A DNA stretch of 64,000 bases from Orobanche coerulescens. Taxonomy: Eukaryota; Streptophyta; Magnoliopsida; Lamiales; Orobanchaceae. The stretch spans positions 6,435,501 to 6,499,500 of the forward strand of contig CM065819.1 in NCBI GenBank assembly GCA_033398695.1, in the 5' to 3' direction. Position numbers and translations under genes: made by a program. Shown here in pieces: positions 1 through 10,694 of this stretch (position 1 is its first letter; each line of letters opens with the position of its first letter). The notes under the pieces were generated by a model. The model was not told the origin of the DNA and did no database searches. It saw only the letters and a program-made list of their open reading frames with translations.

Positions 1-304
1 CGAATATTTTGAAACCACATGCTCTCTAATGACTGTAAAACATACATTATTACTGACATGCATTAATGTGTGGCTAGCAACGAAATTAATGTTCTATTTA
101 AACGCTCTTCCCCTCACACATCAATTAAATCTTTGGAAGAAAATTCTCCCGGTAAATTTTTATTCTGAGCTTAGATTGATGTTTAATCACACTCTTTCAC
201 CATATATTACAAACTTCTAAAGGTGTATTTGCCTCAATTATGCTGCTAGGGCTCAAAGAGTGGAATTTCTCTTGTTGCATGCATTTCATGCTAAGCCTTC
301 TCAG
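1..304. other. Left flank, no gene recognised
   Basis: AT-rich, host-like sequence without a convincing reading frame or repeat. The last eight bases (CTTCTCAG, 297-304) are one copy of the target duplication of the adjacent hAT element. The sequence resumes logically at 4325, so 1-304 and 4325-4726 were contiguous before that insertion. Confidence 0.6.
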
Positions 305-415
305 CAAGGTTGTCACGGCGGCCTGTCAAGTCGCGGCGCCACCAGACCGCCTGGACGCCTAGGCGACTAGGCGCCCGCCTAGGCGACGTCCAGGCGACCA
401 ATTTCATATAAAATA
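305..415. repeat. hAT left terminal inverted repeat and subterminal palindromes
   Basis: Begins CAAGGTTGTC and contains several copies of the self-complementary decamer CGCCTAGGCG or close variants (around 355-400). Subterminal short repeats are the usual transposase-binding sites in hAT elements; that role is inferred here. The matching set is at 4190-4316. Confidence 0.75.
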
Positions 416-594
416 TATATTATTTTATAATATATAAAATATATGAATTATTCTAAAAACATGATGAGTTAGATAATAAATAACATTCATCCCACTCAAG
501 AAAAGTTACAAAACACACCATAAACATAAACAATATAAATATATAATAAATAACAACTAGAGTTTTATATCAAATTCCTCCTCTCCAATAAGTC

Positions 595-3194
595 TCAAAT
601 ATCATCAAACAAGTTATCAATAAACCCCTCATTTTCACGAGCATGGTCATTAGTAGTAGTCACATCCTCTTGTTCTTCAAGCTCATCGTCATCCTCAATA
701 TCTTCATCATCATGTGGAAAAGGTTCAACCACTTCATCCTCGTCAATCAACCTAAACGTAGTTGCATTACGGCGTCGAGAATAACTCAAGATCGATGAGC
801 CCGGAACTTGACCAACATTAGCTCTCCTAGAAAGACTACGACCCTCAAGATTGCTCGATGCACCAATTGCTTCATCAACAAGACCCCACGAAAGATCTTC
901 CCCGGCATGAACAACATCATCACCACTATCAACCCATTCATTATCCCATTGAAAATCTTCTATGATCAAAGGGTTAAAGTTAGATCCTTCTTCACACCTC
1001 TTTTGAAATCTCGTTGCAATTTTTCGATTATATTGAATGTACACCAAATCATTCAATCTCTTATGCTCTAACCGATTTCTTTTCTTCGCGTGGATCTAAA
1101 AAAAAAAAATCACTTATAGTTTCGAAAGTTTAATATTTTACTTATTGATGATAATAATAATAATAATTTAATACTTACAAATTCAAATGTGCTCCAATTG
1201 CGCTCACAACCCGAAGATGAACAACAAAGACTAATGATGCGCATAGCAAGTGATTGGAGCTCGATATGTAGGCCACCAAAAGCATTCCACCAATCAACTA
1301 AAAATGTCAAAAACAATAATGAATACTTAGTTCAAAGTTCAAAAAGCGTTCCAAAAAAAATAATATAGATTATATGAATAATATAATACTTGGTTTAACG
1401 AATGTAAAAAGGCTTACGAGGATTCTTTGTCTTTTGTTGCTTGATTGCCAATTGCTTTCCAAAGCTTCCTCGCATGTTGTCATAATCATCCACTTGATCA
1501 CTTATCTTGACTTGCAAATCATTATCAGTGATCATTTTTTCAAGCACATCATTGAACATAGCTCGTTGTGTACGAGCATATGCATTATCACTTACTTTAA
1601 GATCAAAATATTTGGAAGGATTTAAGAATAATGCGGCCCCATATAATTTCACTTCCATTTGATCCGTCCATCGGGTCTCAACAATTTCTGTCAATTTTTT
1701 CAACAATCTTGGATTGTGCGCAAATGACTCCTTGATTTTGTTCTTGGCAACGATCATAGCCATGGAAACCTCGGGCATAGCTGGAGTTTCATCACCATCA
1801 AGTATCCTCAATACAATGAGAAGCGGGTGTGATGCTCTTATACAATCTTCAACTGAACTCCAAAATCTAGAAGAAAGTACAGTGTCACACACCCTTTTTC
1901 CCGCTTCCGTGTTGGCCAATTTTGAACTGTACCAATCTTCACTAACAAATAGACTTCTCAAAGCATCTTTATACTTGTACAAACTTTGCAAAGTAAGGAA
2001 ATTAGTGGCAAATCGAGTAGCCCCGGGTCGCACTAGATCCTTACCACCCGTCTTCTCCCTCATGGCATAATGAATCCTCCCATGTCTATAGATAAATGTA
2101 GTGACACGCCTAGCACTTTCGATCTTAGACTTGAATTCATTCAATTTTCCAATGTCTTCCAACATAAGGTCAAGGCAATGCGCAGCACAGGGAGTCCAAT
2201 AAAGTGTAGGTATTCTCTGCTCCAGTTGTTTTCCGGCCGCCTTATAATTGGCACCATTATCCGTCACTACTTGAACAACAAGGTCCTTGTCGATTTCTTC
2301 AATTTTCTTCTCAAGCAAGTCCGCTAACATATTTGCATCATGTGATTGTCCGGATGCATCAACGGACTCCAAGAAAAAAGTCCCTTCTGGACTATTGACA
2401 AGAAAATTAATCAAGTGTCGGTTCCTTCTATCTGTCCATCCATCCGACATAAGTGTGCACCCATATTGCTTCCAAGCTACTTTATGCTTCTCTTTCACCA
2501 AGTCTGACTCTTTTTTGGCTTTCTCAAGTAGAGTTCCCCGCAAATCATGATAACTAGGCGGCTTTACCCCGGGTCCCATTTGGACAATCGACTCAACCAT
2601 TATTTCATAGCTCCTTGAATTTGCCGCGTTGAATGATATGCCGTTCTCATAGAAGAAATTGGCGATGTGCATATGCATTCTCTCTTTCTCTTCTGGGCTC
2701 TTCGTGCAACCTTCAATTGTCGTCTGGATACTACCCTTAGTATGTCTCTCTTCGACAACCTCTTCAGGAGTTTTTCGAACCATTGCAGAAATTGACATGT
2801 TTTGTTTTCCTACTCTTGGTTGCGATCTGCAAAATTTAAAGCCGAATGCTTTCTTTTAACTACTGCTTAACTTGGTTGAGTAATAGAGCCACGAGACGAT
2901 GGTTGAGTATTAATGTCACTATCACTATTATCACCCTCATCCAAAATGACTTGTTTATTCCGTGTAGTCTTAGATATGTACTGTTGCATCTCTCTCATTA
3001 TTTCTGTGGTTGTTTGGGAACATTTAACATCTCCATAACCTAAGTTTAGGTGTTGCTTCAATCTCTTTATTCCCGAGTGCATTTGTTTGTGACAAAGCGA
3101 ACATTCAACCAAATCTTTGTTGTTCAAGTCGGCCAAAACCGTATTTCCATCCCGGATCATTCGATTTGGCCTTTCGTTTAGGATCTTTGGACAT
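595..3194 (-). CDS. hAT transposase (BED finger, DUF659, hAT dimerisation), multi-exon
   Basis: Catalyses cut-and-paste transposition of the element at 305-4316. Exon 1 (about 3194-2872) holds a BED zinc finger: a DPGWKYG start, then CSLCHKQM and IKRLKQHL supplying the Cys/His ligands. The largest exon (about 2838-1415) is the DUF659/RNase H-like core with SDGWTD, TDNGANYKAAG and the CAAHCLDLMLEDIG motif. A short exon (about 1305-1180) has the C-terminal hAT dimerisation signature (WWNAFGG, LAMRIISLCCSSSGCERNWS). The last exon (about 1101-595) has RLNDLVYIQYNRK and an acidic tail. Minus-strand splice sites are visible (CCTC|GTAAGC, TTTTTAG|TTGAT, TTTTAG|ATCCACG, TTTTGCAG|ATCGC). In the BED finger, WKYG and ADLNNKDLVEC lie in different frames, so one base near 3146 is lost or gained next to a T run. 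Otherwise the exons are open. Confidence 0.88.
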
Positions 3195-3954
3195 ATCGTA
3201 ATTTTCGATAGAATTAGTTTCACCATGATGTTTGGGCCTATAAATAAATACATTAAAAATAATTAGACAAAGAAAGAAAATGAAAAAACAAAAGAAAAAA
3301 GAAAGAAAAAAGAAGCGAGCGGGAAAAAGAACAGAAGCAGAAAAAAAAAAGCATAGAACAGAAGCAGAAAAAAAAGAAAATAACATTAATCACTGCGGAA
3401 GGAAACAAAAGAAAACAGAAAAACAAAGAAAGAAAAGTAACAGGAGCGAGAAAATAAGTTCGAATTACCTTGATAATCTCTTTAAATTCGGTTCGGTTCG
3501 GTTCGATGACACCTACCTCATTTTCATCATAAGTGCATATGAAAATATTTTTATTTGACTCCATCCGGTCTATAAAGAAAATTTCACCGAATTTCACAAA
3601 TGATAATTTCCTAAAAGGAAAAAGTACATAAAACCTTGGATAATTTGCCACCCCAAGTTACACAATTTTAACACAAACCAAAAGAGTTTATAAACACAGT
3701 GTCAACACCTCACACTTTATTTGGAAATGTAACCTCACAATATGGGATTACAATGCATATATGCAAAAAGCGTATACATTTAAAAGAACAAGATAATATT
3801 TAAAAGAATGTAAAAGAACAAGAAGGAACATTTAAAAGAACAAAAAAAACGGAAAAAAAGCACGGAAACGGAAAAAAATAGCGTAAAAGAACATTAAAGA
3901 AAAAAATACCGAAAAGAACAAAGAAAGAAAAAAAAAAAAAGTACATAACAAAGA

Positions 3955-4085
3955 AGTATAATGAAGAAGAGGACCCAGCGGGCGGCGATCGGCGGCGAGA
4001 GGCGGTCGACGGCGGGCGGCGAGGTGCGGCGACGGCGGCGGTTGGAGTTGGAGTGGGATGAACTCAAGCCGTCGGATCGGAGTTC
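3955..4085. other. GC-rich block, probable hAT promoter/5' leader
   Basis: A GGCGG-rich stretch lies upstream of the minus-strand transposase and just inside the right terminus. It separates the A-rich 3270-3960 region from the subterminal repeats. No frame is supported; a leader or promoter role is inferred from position. Confidence 0.35.
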
Positions 4086-4189
4086 TTATAGAATCACTGC
4101 GCTAGGCTATCCGCCAAAGTTAACAACTTAAGTAATATAACTTTTTTTTATTTCGGTTTATACCTGTGCGAACCAAAGGCGTCGACTTT

Positions 4190-4316
4190 ACGCTGGCGAC
4201 GCCTAGGCGGCGACTTGAATCTCCTGGCGGGGCGCACCATCCAGGCGAACCACGGAAATCGCCTGGACGCCTAGGCGGCGACTAGGCGTCGCCTAGGCGA
4301 CGCCTTAACAACAATG
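4190..4316. repeat. hAT right terminal inverted repeat and subterminal palindromes
   Basis: Mirror of the left end. Copies of GCCTAGGCG recur from about 4200 to 4305, and the element ends ..TTAACAACAATG directly before the CTTCTCAG duplication. Confidence 0.75.
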
Positions 4317-4324
4317 CTTCTCAG

Positions 4325-4726
4325 TATTCAAACTAAGCAATAGAAAACCTACATATAAACGAACAAAAATAGAGAAATAGGTTCAAATGCATTTTGGAAT
4401 GAAACGAGACATGTTTTTTTTTTCCCTGAGGAAACAAACAGAGCCTTGATGTTAAATGAATTCAGTATTATGCCGTCAGCAAGCCGCAATGCAACTACAC
4501 CTCAAAGGTTCTTAGCCAGTGAGAATTATTTGGTATTCAGTCAACTTCTATACCTCCCCCCAGCTAAATTTAAGCATTATTGCTCTTCTATACTCAAGAC
4601 CCCCTAGTTAAACTGATAATTAGGGAAAATAGCATTTATTGGCAATAATACTAGACCTTTTTCTTTTCTTGGCTTCTCCCTCGGTTAGACATTTTCATCA
4701 ATTTAGAAATTGTGTCAGACAAGTGA
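4325..4726. other. Inter-element spacer, nothing recognised
   Basis: Host-like sequence between the hAT element and the LTR element. I see no coding frame, repeat or RNA gene. Confidence 0.5.
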
Positions 4727-4731
4727 TGTTT

Positions 4732-5367
4732 TGATGAAGATCGGAAATTAGGGTTTAATGAAATCAACAGAACAAAGAAGAATGGTAAGAAAGCAGATGG
4801 TGCAACAACAACAACAACATTACCCCAATGCCTCAAAGGCTCCCGCAAAAAGCGGGGTAAGAAGGGATCGGATGTACGCAACCTTACCCCTGTCTTAACA
4901 CATAGAGGCTGTTTCCTGATGATCCAAAATGAAAATTGCATCGAGAATGGCATGGAATGACTAGTACTTCATGAGAAAAAGAAGTGCAGTCAGTTTAGTG
5001 AGTCATTTGTTTTATTCCATTATAATCCAGAACCAAAGAATAAGGAGTCTTTGGCTCAATTGGAAACAATGGAAAGTAAGAAAGCAGATGGTGAAATCGA
5101 ATTAAAGATGATATGAACACAATCAACGATTGTTCCAGGGATTTAACCCTCTCTCACAGCCACAAGGCTAGAGCCGATACAAGAGTATCTGAATAACAAG
5201 ATATCTGAACGTACCCTAACGTGATCCTTCTCCTCTATTTATTATGCTTTCTAACCTTACCGGCTTAAACTATTATTCCTATTTTGCCCTTCATTGGGCC
5301 TTCTTGACAAACATATAAAACTCTTGCATAAATGGTATTTAGGCCCGACTATTCTCGATTCGAATCA
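4732..5367 (-). repeat. 3' LTR of the 4.7-7.9 kb element (SINE inside)
   Basis: Matches 7561-7893 along its length once the SINE at 4803-5075 and one copy of its 18-bp target duplication are removed. Shared blocks include the GATTGTTCCAGGGATTTAAC and GGCCCGACTATTCTC regions. Termini are TG..CA. Confidence 0.85.
4803..5075 (-). mobile_element. Au-like SINE, minus strand
   Basis: A 273-bp insertion within an LTR, flanked by the 18-bp direct duplication GTAAGAAAGCAGATGGTG (4785-4802 and 5076-5093). Read on the minus strand it carries the Au-family 3' module (GGTAAGGTTGCGTACATCC, ACCCCGC..GCGGGAGCC) and ends in a (TTG)n tail, the plus-strand (CAA)n at 4803. The other LTR (7561-7893) has the empty site, which proves insertion. 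No functional pol III boxes were confirmed in the 5' half. Confidence 0.85.
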
Positions 5368-5490
5368 TTACTCCCGCCATCAAAAATGTCTTGTCCTCAA
5401 GACTTGCTTCAGAAAATTGATCAACGCATCGTCTCTTGTGGCTTCTTCATTTGGTCGTCTCTTCCACTGGATTAACCTCCAGTTTACTTG
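5368..5490 (-). pseudogene. Ty3/gypsy pol C-terminal (chromodomain-tail) remnant
   Basis: Minus-strand translation gives a typical chromovirus tail (QWKRRPNEEATRDDALINF), then after a frame change LEDKTFLMAGV, running into the polypurine tract beside the 3' LTR. The corresponding family region is the chromodomain following integrase. No integrase, RT or RNase H is visible upstream, so this is the only clear coding relic of the element. Confidence 0.65.
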
Positions 5491-7560
5491 GTCCAGCCGA
5501 CTCTCAATCGTATGAGTCACCAAGATAGCCAAATGAATAACCCCATAAACAACACTAACTTTCAAATCAGGTGATAAGCCAGAATGCACATTGGACTGCT
5601 TCAAGGTATCATCCCATTCCTGCCCTTCTTCCATCACTTCTTGGACCCATACCCCATCTGATACGTATGGAATTCCTGTTTGTGATCTTCTACCACTCCC
5701 GTTCTCCAATGAATACTTCCCGATGAACCCACAGAAGATGGAATTGCACCAGAGTTTTTCACACGGAAACCAATTAGACCGCAAACGAAACTGATACGTA
5801 TGATGACGAAGCATTTCCTGGACAACAATTTCAGCAACCGAGTCGACCGTATACGGATATTGTAAGTGCTGCAGTTTGATTGACGATAAGCTCCGTTTTG
5901 TCTCTTCCGCATCCCAATACAATGAAGGACTTTTTAAAGAAGACTTTATATTAAAGCAATCCCATTCCGGAGTGAAACTAACGAACTATGAGACGTGTCT
6001 CGTTCATGAAGATGAACTTCCACCCTTTGATACCCTGATTTCATCCAAGATTTGCTCCAATTATGGATGATTTGACCCAAAGCCTTAAGCAATTTCATTC
6101 CTAAAACCCAACTAATGTTGCCCGTTTCAAAAGCTAATGCCTTCACATTTGAACAACTTTTCATTTGAGTGTTGAAGTTCACACATTGTTCAGCAACCCA
6201 CCCACACCACATGCCCATCACCAAATTTGGTGTTAATACCACTAAATATAAAAGAAGGCACCCTTAAATCCATTACCAGCCCTCGAAAAATGTAATTGTG
6301 GGTAACCCCACTAACTACAAGAATTACAACAATTACCACAAGAATATCCCAAATATTTTCTTCCATATTTAAGGTTTTACCTCCCGATTGAGAAACAACC
6401 ACGTTTGTAAGAAACTTCAAGGTTTGACAGGACCCCATATAAACCGTCTTCGATAGTTGATCAATTGGTGTCGAAATACCATCCCAAAAATCGTCTTATT
6501 TTCGTATCTTCGAAATTGATTTTGAATTACAAATCGGCAGCGGTAATGTAAGCGACCGAATTGATGACTTTGCCGTTGGGGCTATTTTTGTGTTGACGTA
6601 AATAATAATCTGTGGGCTTACTTTCTTTTTAAACAAGTCCATCGTCTGATTCAATTGTAGTAGGCCACAGGAACTAATTACAACCCATTTGTCCCTTTTA
6701 AGCCCAAATTTGTGGAAACCTAGACAACCCCATTCCAAACGGTTGTTACACAGAACCACTTTCTCCGAATGGTGTCGATGTTCCGTCATCACTCTCTCAT
6801 GAGTTCCCCGTTCTTTTCCTCAATTTTCGGCATCGGTGGCGGCGGCGCGGTCTTCCAAATGGGTTCGCTGTTTTGTTTCCTTTCTCTCAACTCCGAGTTT
6901 AAACTCCGTTAAATCCTGCGATAATCGCCATTCGTTGAAGATCGTTCCTCTCCAACAATCCAACTATCTGGATTCTTTCCACAAAGTACAAAGTTGTTTT
7001 GATTCTCAAACTTCTCTTTCATTTCTCCCCGACTCGAGATTAGACGCATGGGTTTTCCACTCTTTGCTTCAATTGTCGGTGGTAGTGGTGATGGAAGAAA
7101 CGATGGTAGTTTAGGCGGTAGAATCGGAGGTGGTGTTTTGAATTTTGAGTCCGACTCGAAACTAGCAACGCTAAGTCTTCTTCTTCATCGATGGTGGCGG
7201 CGTGTTGTTGCGTCATAGCCGACTTCACCCAATAGCACTGCACTCCAAAGTGACCGAAGACTTACATGAGGAATCCGCGGTGACTTACATGAGGAATCAA
7301 AACGGCGTACTCGGTGATTTCCCGTCGGATGCGAAACAATGCTAATATCCGATGAAAACTCGGGTCCTGTTGCTTCATCCAAGTCAACATCACTTTCCGA
7401 ACTCACGTTCCTCCAATGATGCACCTCCCAAGCGATTTGAATTCTCACATGACTGTAATCCGAGAATTTACTCCTTATGGGCGTCCAAACGAGCTAACTG
7501 TGATTGAGTCTCCATGAATGACACCAACACAACCGGCAGATCTAGGGCAGGTCGGACCAA
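5491..7560 (-). other. Internal region of the LTR element, decayed
   Basis: About 2 kb between the pol remnant and the primer-site end. Reading frames are short and broken on both strands. Near the 5' side (minus strand, about 7515-7450) a frame begins METQSQLARLDAHKE before a stop, compatible with a gag N-terminus, and a proline-rich stretch follows near 7060-7140. I cannot assign the rest to a family. Confidence 0.45.
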
Positions 7561-7893
7561 TGATGAAGATCGGAAATTAGGGTTTAATGAAATTAACAGA
7601 ACAAAGAAGAATGGTAATAAAGCAGATGGTGAAATCGAATTAAAGATGATATGAACACAATCAACGATTGTTCCAGGGATTTAACCCTCTCACAGCCACA
7701 AGGCTAGAGCCGATACAAGAGTATCTATATCTGAACATACTCTAACGTGATCCTTCTCCTCTATTTATTATACTTTCTAACCTTACCGACTTAAACTATT
7801 CTTCCTATTTTACCCTTCATGGGGCTTTCTAGACAAACATATAAAACTCTTGCATAAATGGTATTTAGGCCCGACTATTCTCAATTTGTATCA
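7561..7893 (-). repeat. 5' LTR of the 4.7-7.9 kb element
   Basis: A 333-bp LTR without the SINE, starting TGATGAAG and ending TATCA, directly followed by target duplication TGTTT. On the minus strand it is followed by T-TGGTCCGACCTG, a TGG-initiated candidate primer-binding site whose tRNA I could not identify. Confidence 0.82.
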
Positions 7894-8034
7894 TGTTTTG
7901 TGATAGAATTTGATAGAAATCTCCAACCAAGGGGTACAACATTTATGGGCTAGTTGGAGTTGGACCTTTGCTTTTGATTTGATTACGTTAGCTTATGAAG
8001 CTTTTGTGTTTGATTGATTCATTGCAACTACCAG

Positions 8035-8346
8035 TACACGGAAGCAGACTTGTACAAGCAGCTAGCCTACTTCTGCTACACTTTAGATACGATGCGCCGC
8101 ATTGAAAAGGTATATAATTTCAAGTTAAAAAGTATTTTTGGCCTGATTTTATAAATAACAATTTTACCAAAACATAGAATTTACAGATTGGGAGTGGTGA
8201 AGGATCGCTAGTGGAGAAAGAACTTGTCAGAATCCAGGCCTTTGGTTGACCTGGCTGCATCATTGGTGCAGAAAATCTATGACCGATGTTCTTATGGCTG
8301 GGTAAAGCTGAAAGATGACCTGGTTGATGGTTTAGCGGATGTGTGA
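8035..8346 (+). pseudogene. POLA: DNA polymerase alpha catalytic subunit, C-terminal two exons (frameshifted)
   Basis: Exon 8035-8109 (after ..CTACCAG, ending AAG|GTATAT) encodes YTEADLYKQLAYFCYTLDT followed by MRRIEK. Exon 8187-8346 (after TTTACAG) encodes VEKELVRI then RPLVDLAASLVQK, KIYDRCSYGWVKLKDDLVD and a TGA stop. This matches the end of the plant replicative polymerase alpha catalytic subunit, the zinc-binding C-terminal part that contacts the B subunit/primase. A one-base frame change lies between ..ELVRI and RPLVDLAA (about 8236-8238). No other exons of this copy are seen upstream. It is either a gene end with an assembly error or a pseudogene fragment. The assignment rests on remembered family sequence, not alignment. 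Confidence 0.62.
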
Positions 8347-9180
8347 ATACTAAAGTCGTAGGATTTTGCTAGCATGTTTATTGAGTGTTGTTTGGTCAAG
8401 GTCTAAAATGTGTGTTAAATTATTGAGTGGTTTTATTGGCATGATGTTTATTTGTGAGATTTGAACCCGATGTTTTGGGACTTTATAAATTGTTGCTATC
8501 TTGTTTTACTGACATTATGGATTATCCCATCATGAACTTCCATGATTTGTCTACAACAAGTAGTGGACTGTAGTGATAAAACAACCTACAGCTATCGCGT
8601 GATAGACGGTAGTCTGAAAACGTAGTAGTAAGATTAGAATTTATGAGAACACCTTTTTATTTTTTTTTAGAAAATGTAAAAGCAAGTGTATATAATATAC
8701 AGGGTTTCCCCACTCCCGAAAAATCGAGTAGTGTTTAATCAACAGGGTTTCAAGAACAAGGGTTGAATAGCTTATAAATTTTTCTTGGGCTGTTTCGTGC
8801 AACGTCCGTTTCTATATTAGTTAAGATTATATTACCACGCATCAACATTTATTTATTATTAAAGGAGTGATGTCGTAATTTCTCTCATGCAAAAGAACCT
8901 ATGTATTTATAACATACTTTGAGCAAAAAAAATATTGTAAACCGAGTGAAGGACATATGTGTATAATTTTAGGGAAAATTACATATTCAATTACATGTGC
9001 GTAGATAATTACAAAAATATGTCAATCTTAAAATAATTACAATATTGACAACGCCTCACTTTTTTTTTATACGAGGCATCATGGCCCGTGCGATGCACAA
9101 GTTTTGTTCACCATGATTAAATCATACTTGTATTTTGGGTAAAAAGTGTTCGGGTTATGTTGATACGTTGATTTCTTTTG
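8347..9180. other. 3' flank of the polymerase-alpha fragment, no gene
   Basis: AT-rich sequence with a few poly(T) runs and no supported frame. It may contain the 3' UTR of the preceding exon. Positions 9181-9185 (TATAC) are the left target duplication of the solo LTR. Confidence 0.5.
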
Positions 9181-9338
9181 TATACTGTAATACAAGAGAT
9201 TTCTATTATGTAATTAGAACTTGTGATATTGTAATGATTGTACTTTTGTCTGAGTACTATTCTCCGTATTTCATAATCCGATGTTGTCGAGTGTATAATT
9301 TCGTGTATGTGTTTTAGAGATTGAAATTCTGTACATGT

Positions 9339-9632
9339 AGCGCACGCTACAGGCCGAGTGTAGCGTACGCTAACGGGGATTCATAGCGCACGCTACAGAG
9401 GGTCATTAGCGCACGCTATGCATGGTCAAATCGATTGAGACGTGCGGTAGGTGAGATCTGGCCGGGGGACCCTTGTCGGATTGTGTCGGATGTACCTGGA
9501 CGGCTTTCGGGAAAAGCCGAGTCAACGCCTTAGCGCACGCTACAGGTATATGCGTAGCGCACGCTAAGTGCCGAGTACAGTTTAGACTGTGAGCCGTTAG
9601 CGCACGCTACGAACAGGGTCTAGCGCGCTAAT
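9339..9632 (+). repeat. Palindrome array (TAGCGCACGCTA type) upstream of TATA box
   Basis: At least eight TAGCGCACGCTA-like dodecamers (9339, 9360, 9385, 9408, 9530, 9555, 9598, 9620 regions), including variants with TACGCTA or CGCGCTA arms. The array ends about 15 bp before TATAAATA at 9643. Such motifs are absent from the surrounding host-like DNA. Confidence 0.85.
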
Positions 9633-9642
9633 AGCCATTTAT

Positions 9643-9650
9643 TATAAATA
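9643..9650 (+). promoter_or_regulatory. TATA box of family V LTR
   Basis: TATAAATA immediately follows the palindrome array and precedes a C/T-rich stretch, as expected for an RNA polymerase II start in an LTR. Start-site position is not shown by the sequence. Confidence 0.6.
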
Positions 9651-10317
9651 GACAAAGATCCTATTCGAGATTTCGCTTTCTCTACTCTCATTACCCGAAT
9701 TCCTACACTTAGAACATAACTTCCTTCACCCCAAACACTTCATATCAACCTCCTAGTTCGAGATTGAAGATCGTATATCATTGGAGATTGGTGTTCAAGC
9801 CTTCGGTGTTGGATCGCTTCATTTTCCTCCGTATTCTTCACTACTTTGAGGTAGGTGATTCTTCACTGATGTTAGTAATGTTCCTAAGGAAGTTTGAATC
9901 ATGTTTTGATAGCAAGTATTTCGTTTATAATCGGTCATCACATGTTAGAAGGATACTTTTGACGTATCGGCACTATATATCGTATGAACCTTTGAACCAT
10001 CTTATTATAAGGACTCATAAGCATGTTCAATCGAGTTATGATCAGTAACCGGATATTTTACCCAGTTGATACGTTTTACACGATGGAATCATGTGTTTTG
10101 GAACGTAGAACAAATGGAACTTAGATTATTTCTTGGAGATCGTAGATGAATTATGATGTTGAGTTGACTATCCGTATATTCGTATTTCATAACCATAAAA
10201 CTTCCACAAACCTTATTAGTATGATATGCCCGAGGATAACTTGTATTATCATGGTAGAATTCATGAGTCCTTCACCATTCAACCCAGCTTTCGGTTTGCG
10301 TATTCTGCCATGCAAGA

Positions 10318-10512
10318 TTAGCGCACGCTAACATGTGTGAGTTAACGTGCGCTATCGAGGTCCAGTTAACGCATAATACGTACGTAGCGTGCGTTATATA
10401 TCGGCCGGTGCAAACTGCCAGTTCGTAACTAGCGCACGCTAGTCTTACCCGATAAGCGTGCTAACGCCCGCTTAGCGCACGTTACGTAGAGTATGTAGCG
10501 CACGCTAAGCAG
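10318..10512 (+). repeat. Second palindrome array, downstream of TATA
   Basis: Further TAGCGCACGCTA-like units (10318, 10344, 10380, 10428, 10470, 10496 regions) with mixed cores such as TACGTACGTA. They lie about 0.7 kb downstream of the TATA box, within the expected transcribed leader, unlike the other families where I see only the upstream array. Confidence 0.75.
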
Positions 10513-10694
10513 TCCAGACAGATTGCTTATTTTGAGCTTTTCGGCCGTAGACCAAATTGTTAGGCCATCGTTCGACTTGAGATGATTTGTATATCGTTCC
10601 TTTTTGTTAAGGTTCGAGCCGGTTACGTTGATCGAAGGAGGCGGCCTTCGAGTGTGTTGAGATCATCGAAGTATTTCGTCTTGCCATTTTCGAG

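Larger units (their letters stand above)
305..4316 (-). mobile_element. Full-length hAT DNA transposon, transposase on minus strand
   Basis: The element is bounded by a perfect 8-bp target duplication CTTCTCAG (297-304 and 4317-4324), the length expected for hAT. Its ends form imperfect inverted repeats: the left starts CAAGGTTGTCACGGCG and the complement of the right starts CATTGTTGTTAAGGCG (12 of 16 identical). Subterminal regions are GC-rich and hold repeated CGCCTAGGCG palindromes. A multi-exon hAT transposase gene fills the interior on the minus strand. Intact ends, a perfect duplication and long open exons suggest a fairly recent insertion, with one possible frameshift in the BED finger exon. 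Confidence 0.93.
4732..7893 (-). mobile_element. Degenerate LTR retrotransposon, minus strand, largely without pol
   Basis: Two direct repeats (4732-5367 and 7561-7893) starting TGATGAAGATCGG and ending ATCA flank an internal region, with a perfect 5-bp target duplication TGTTT (4727-4731 and 7894-7898). Reading the minus strand, the internal region begins with a TGG-type primer site directly after the 7561 LTR and ends with a purine-rich GATGGCGGGAGTAA next to the 5367 LTR. Only a remnant of a gypsy-type pol C-terminus is recognisable, so this is a deletion derivative or non-autonomous element. Its left LTR is lengthened by a SINE insertion. Confidence 0.85.

Noticed and set aside
3280..3558. 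Lysine/glutamate-rich frame
   Set aside because: Low-complexity GAAAAA-type sequence upstream of the hAT transposase; opposite strand gives an equally long Phe-rich frame.
4651..4953. 100-residue open frame on the minus strand
   Set aside because: It is the translation of the Au-like SINE body (PLCVKTGVRLRTSDP) plus flank, not a gene.
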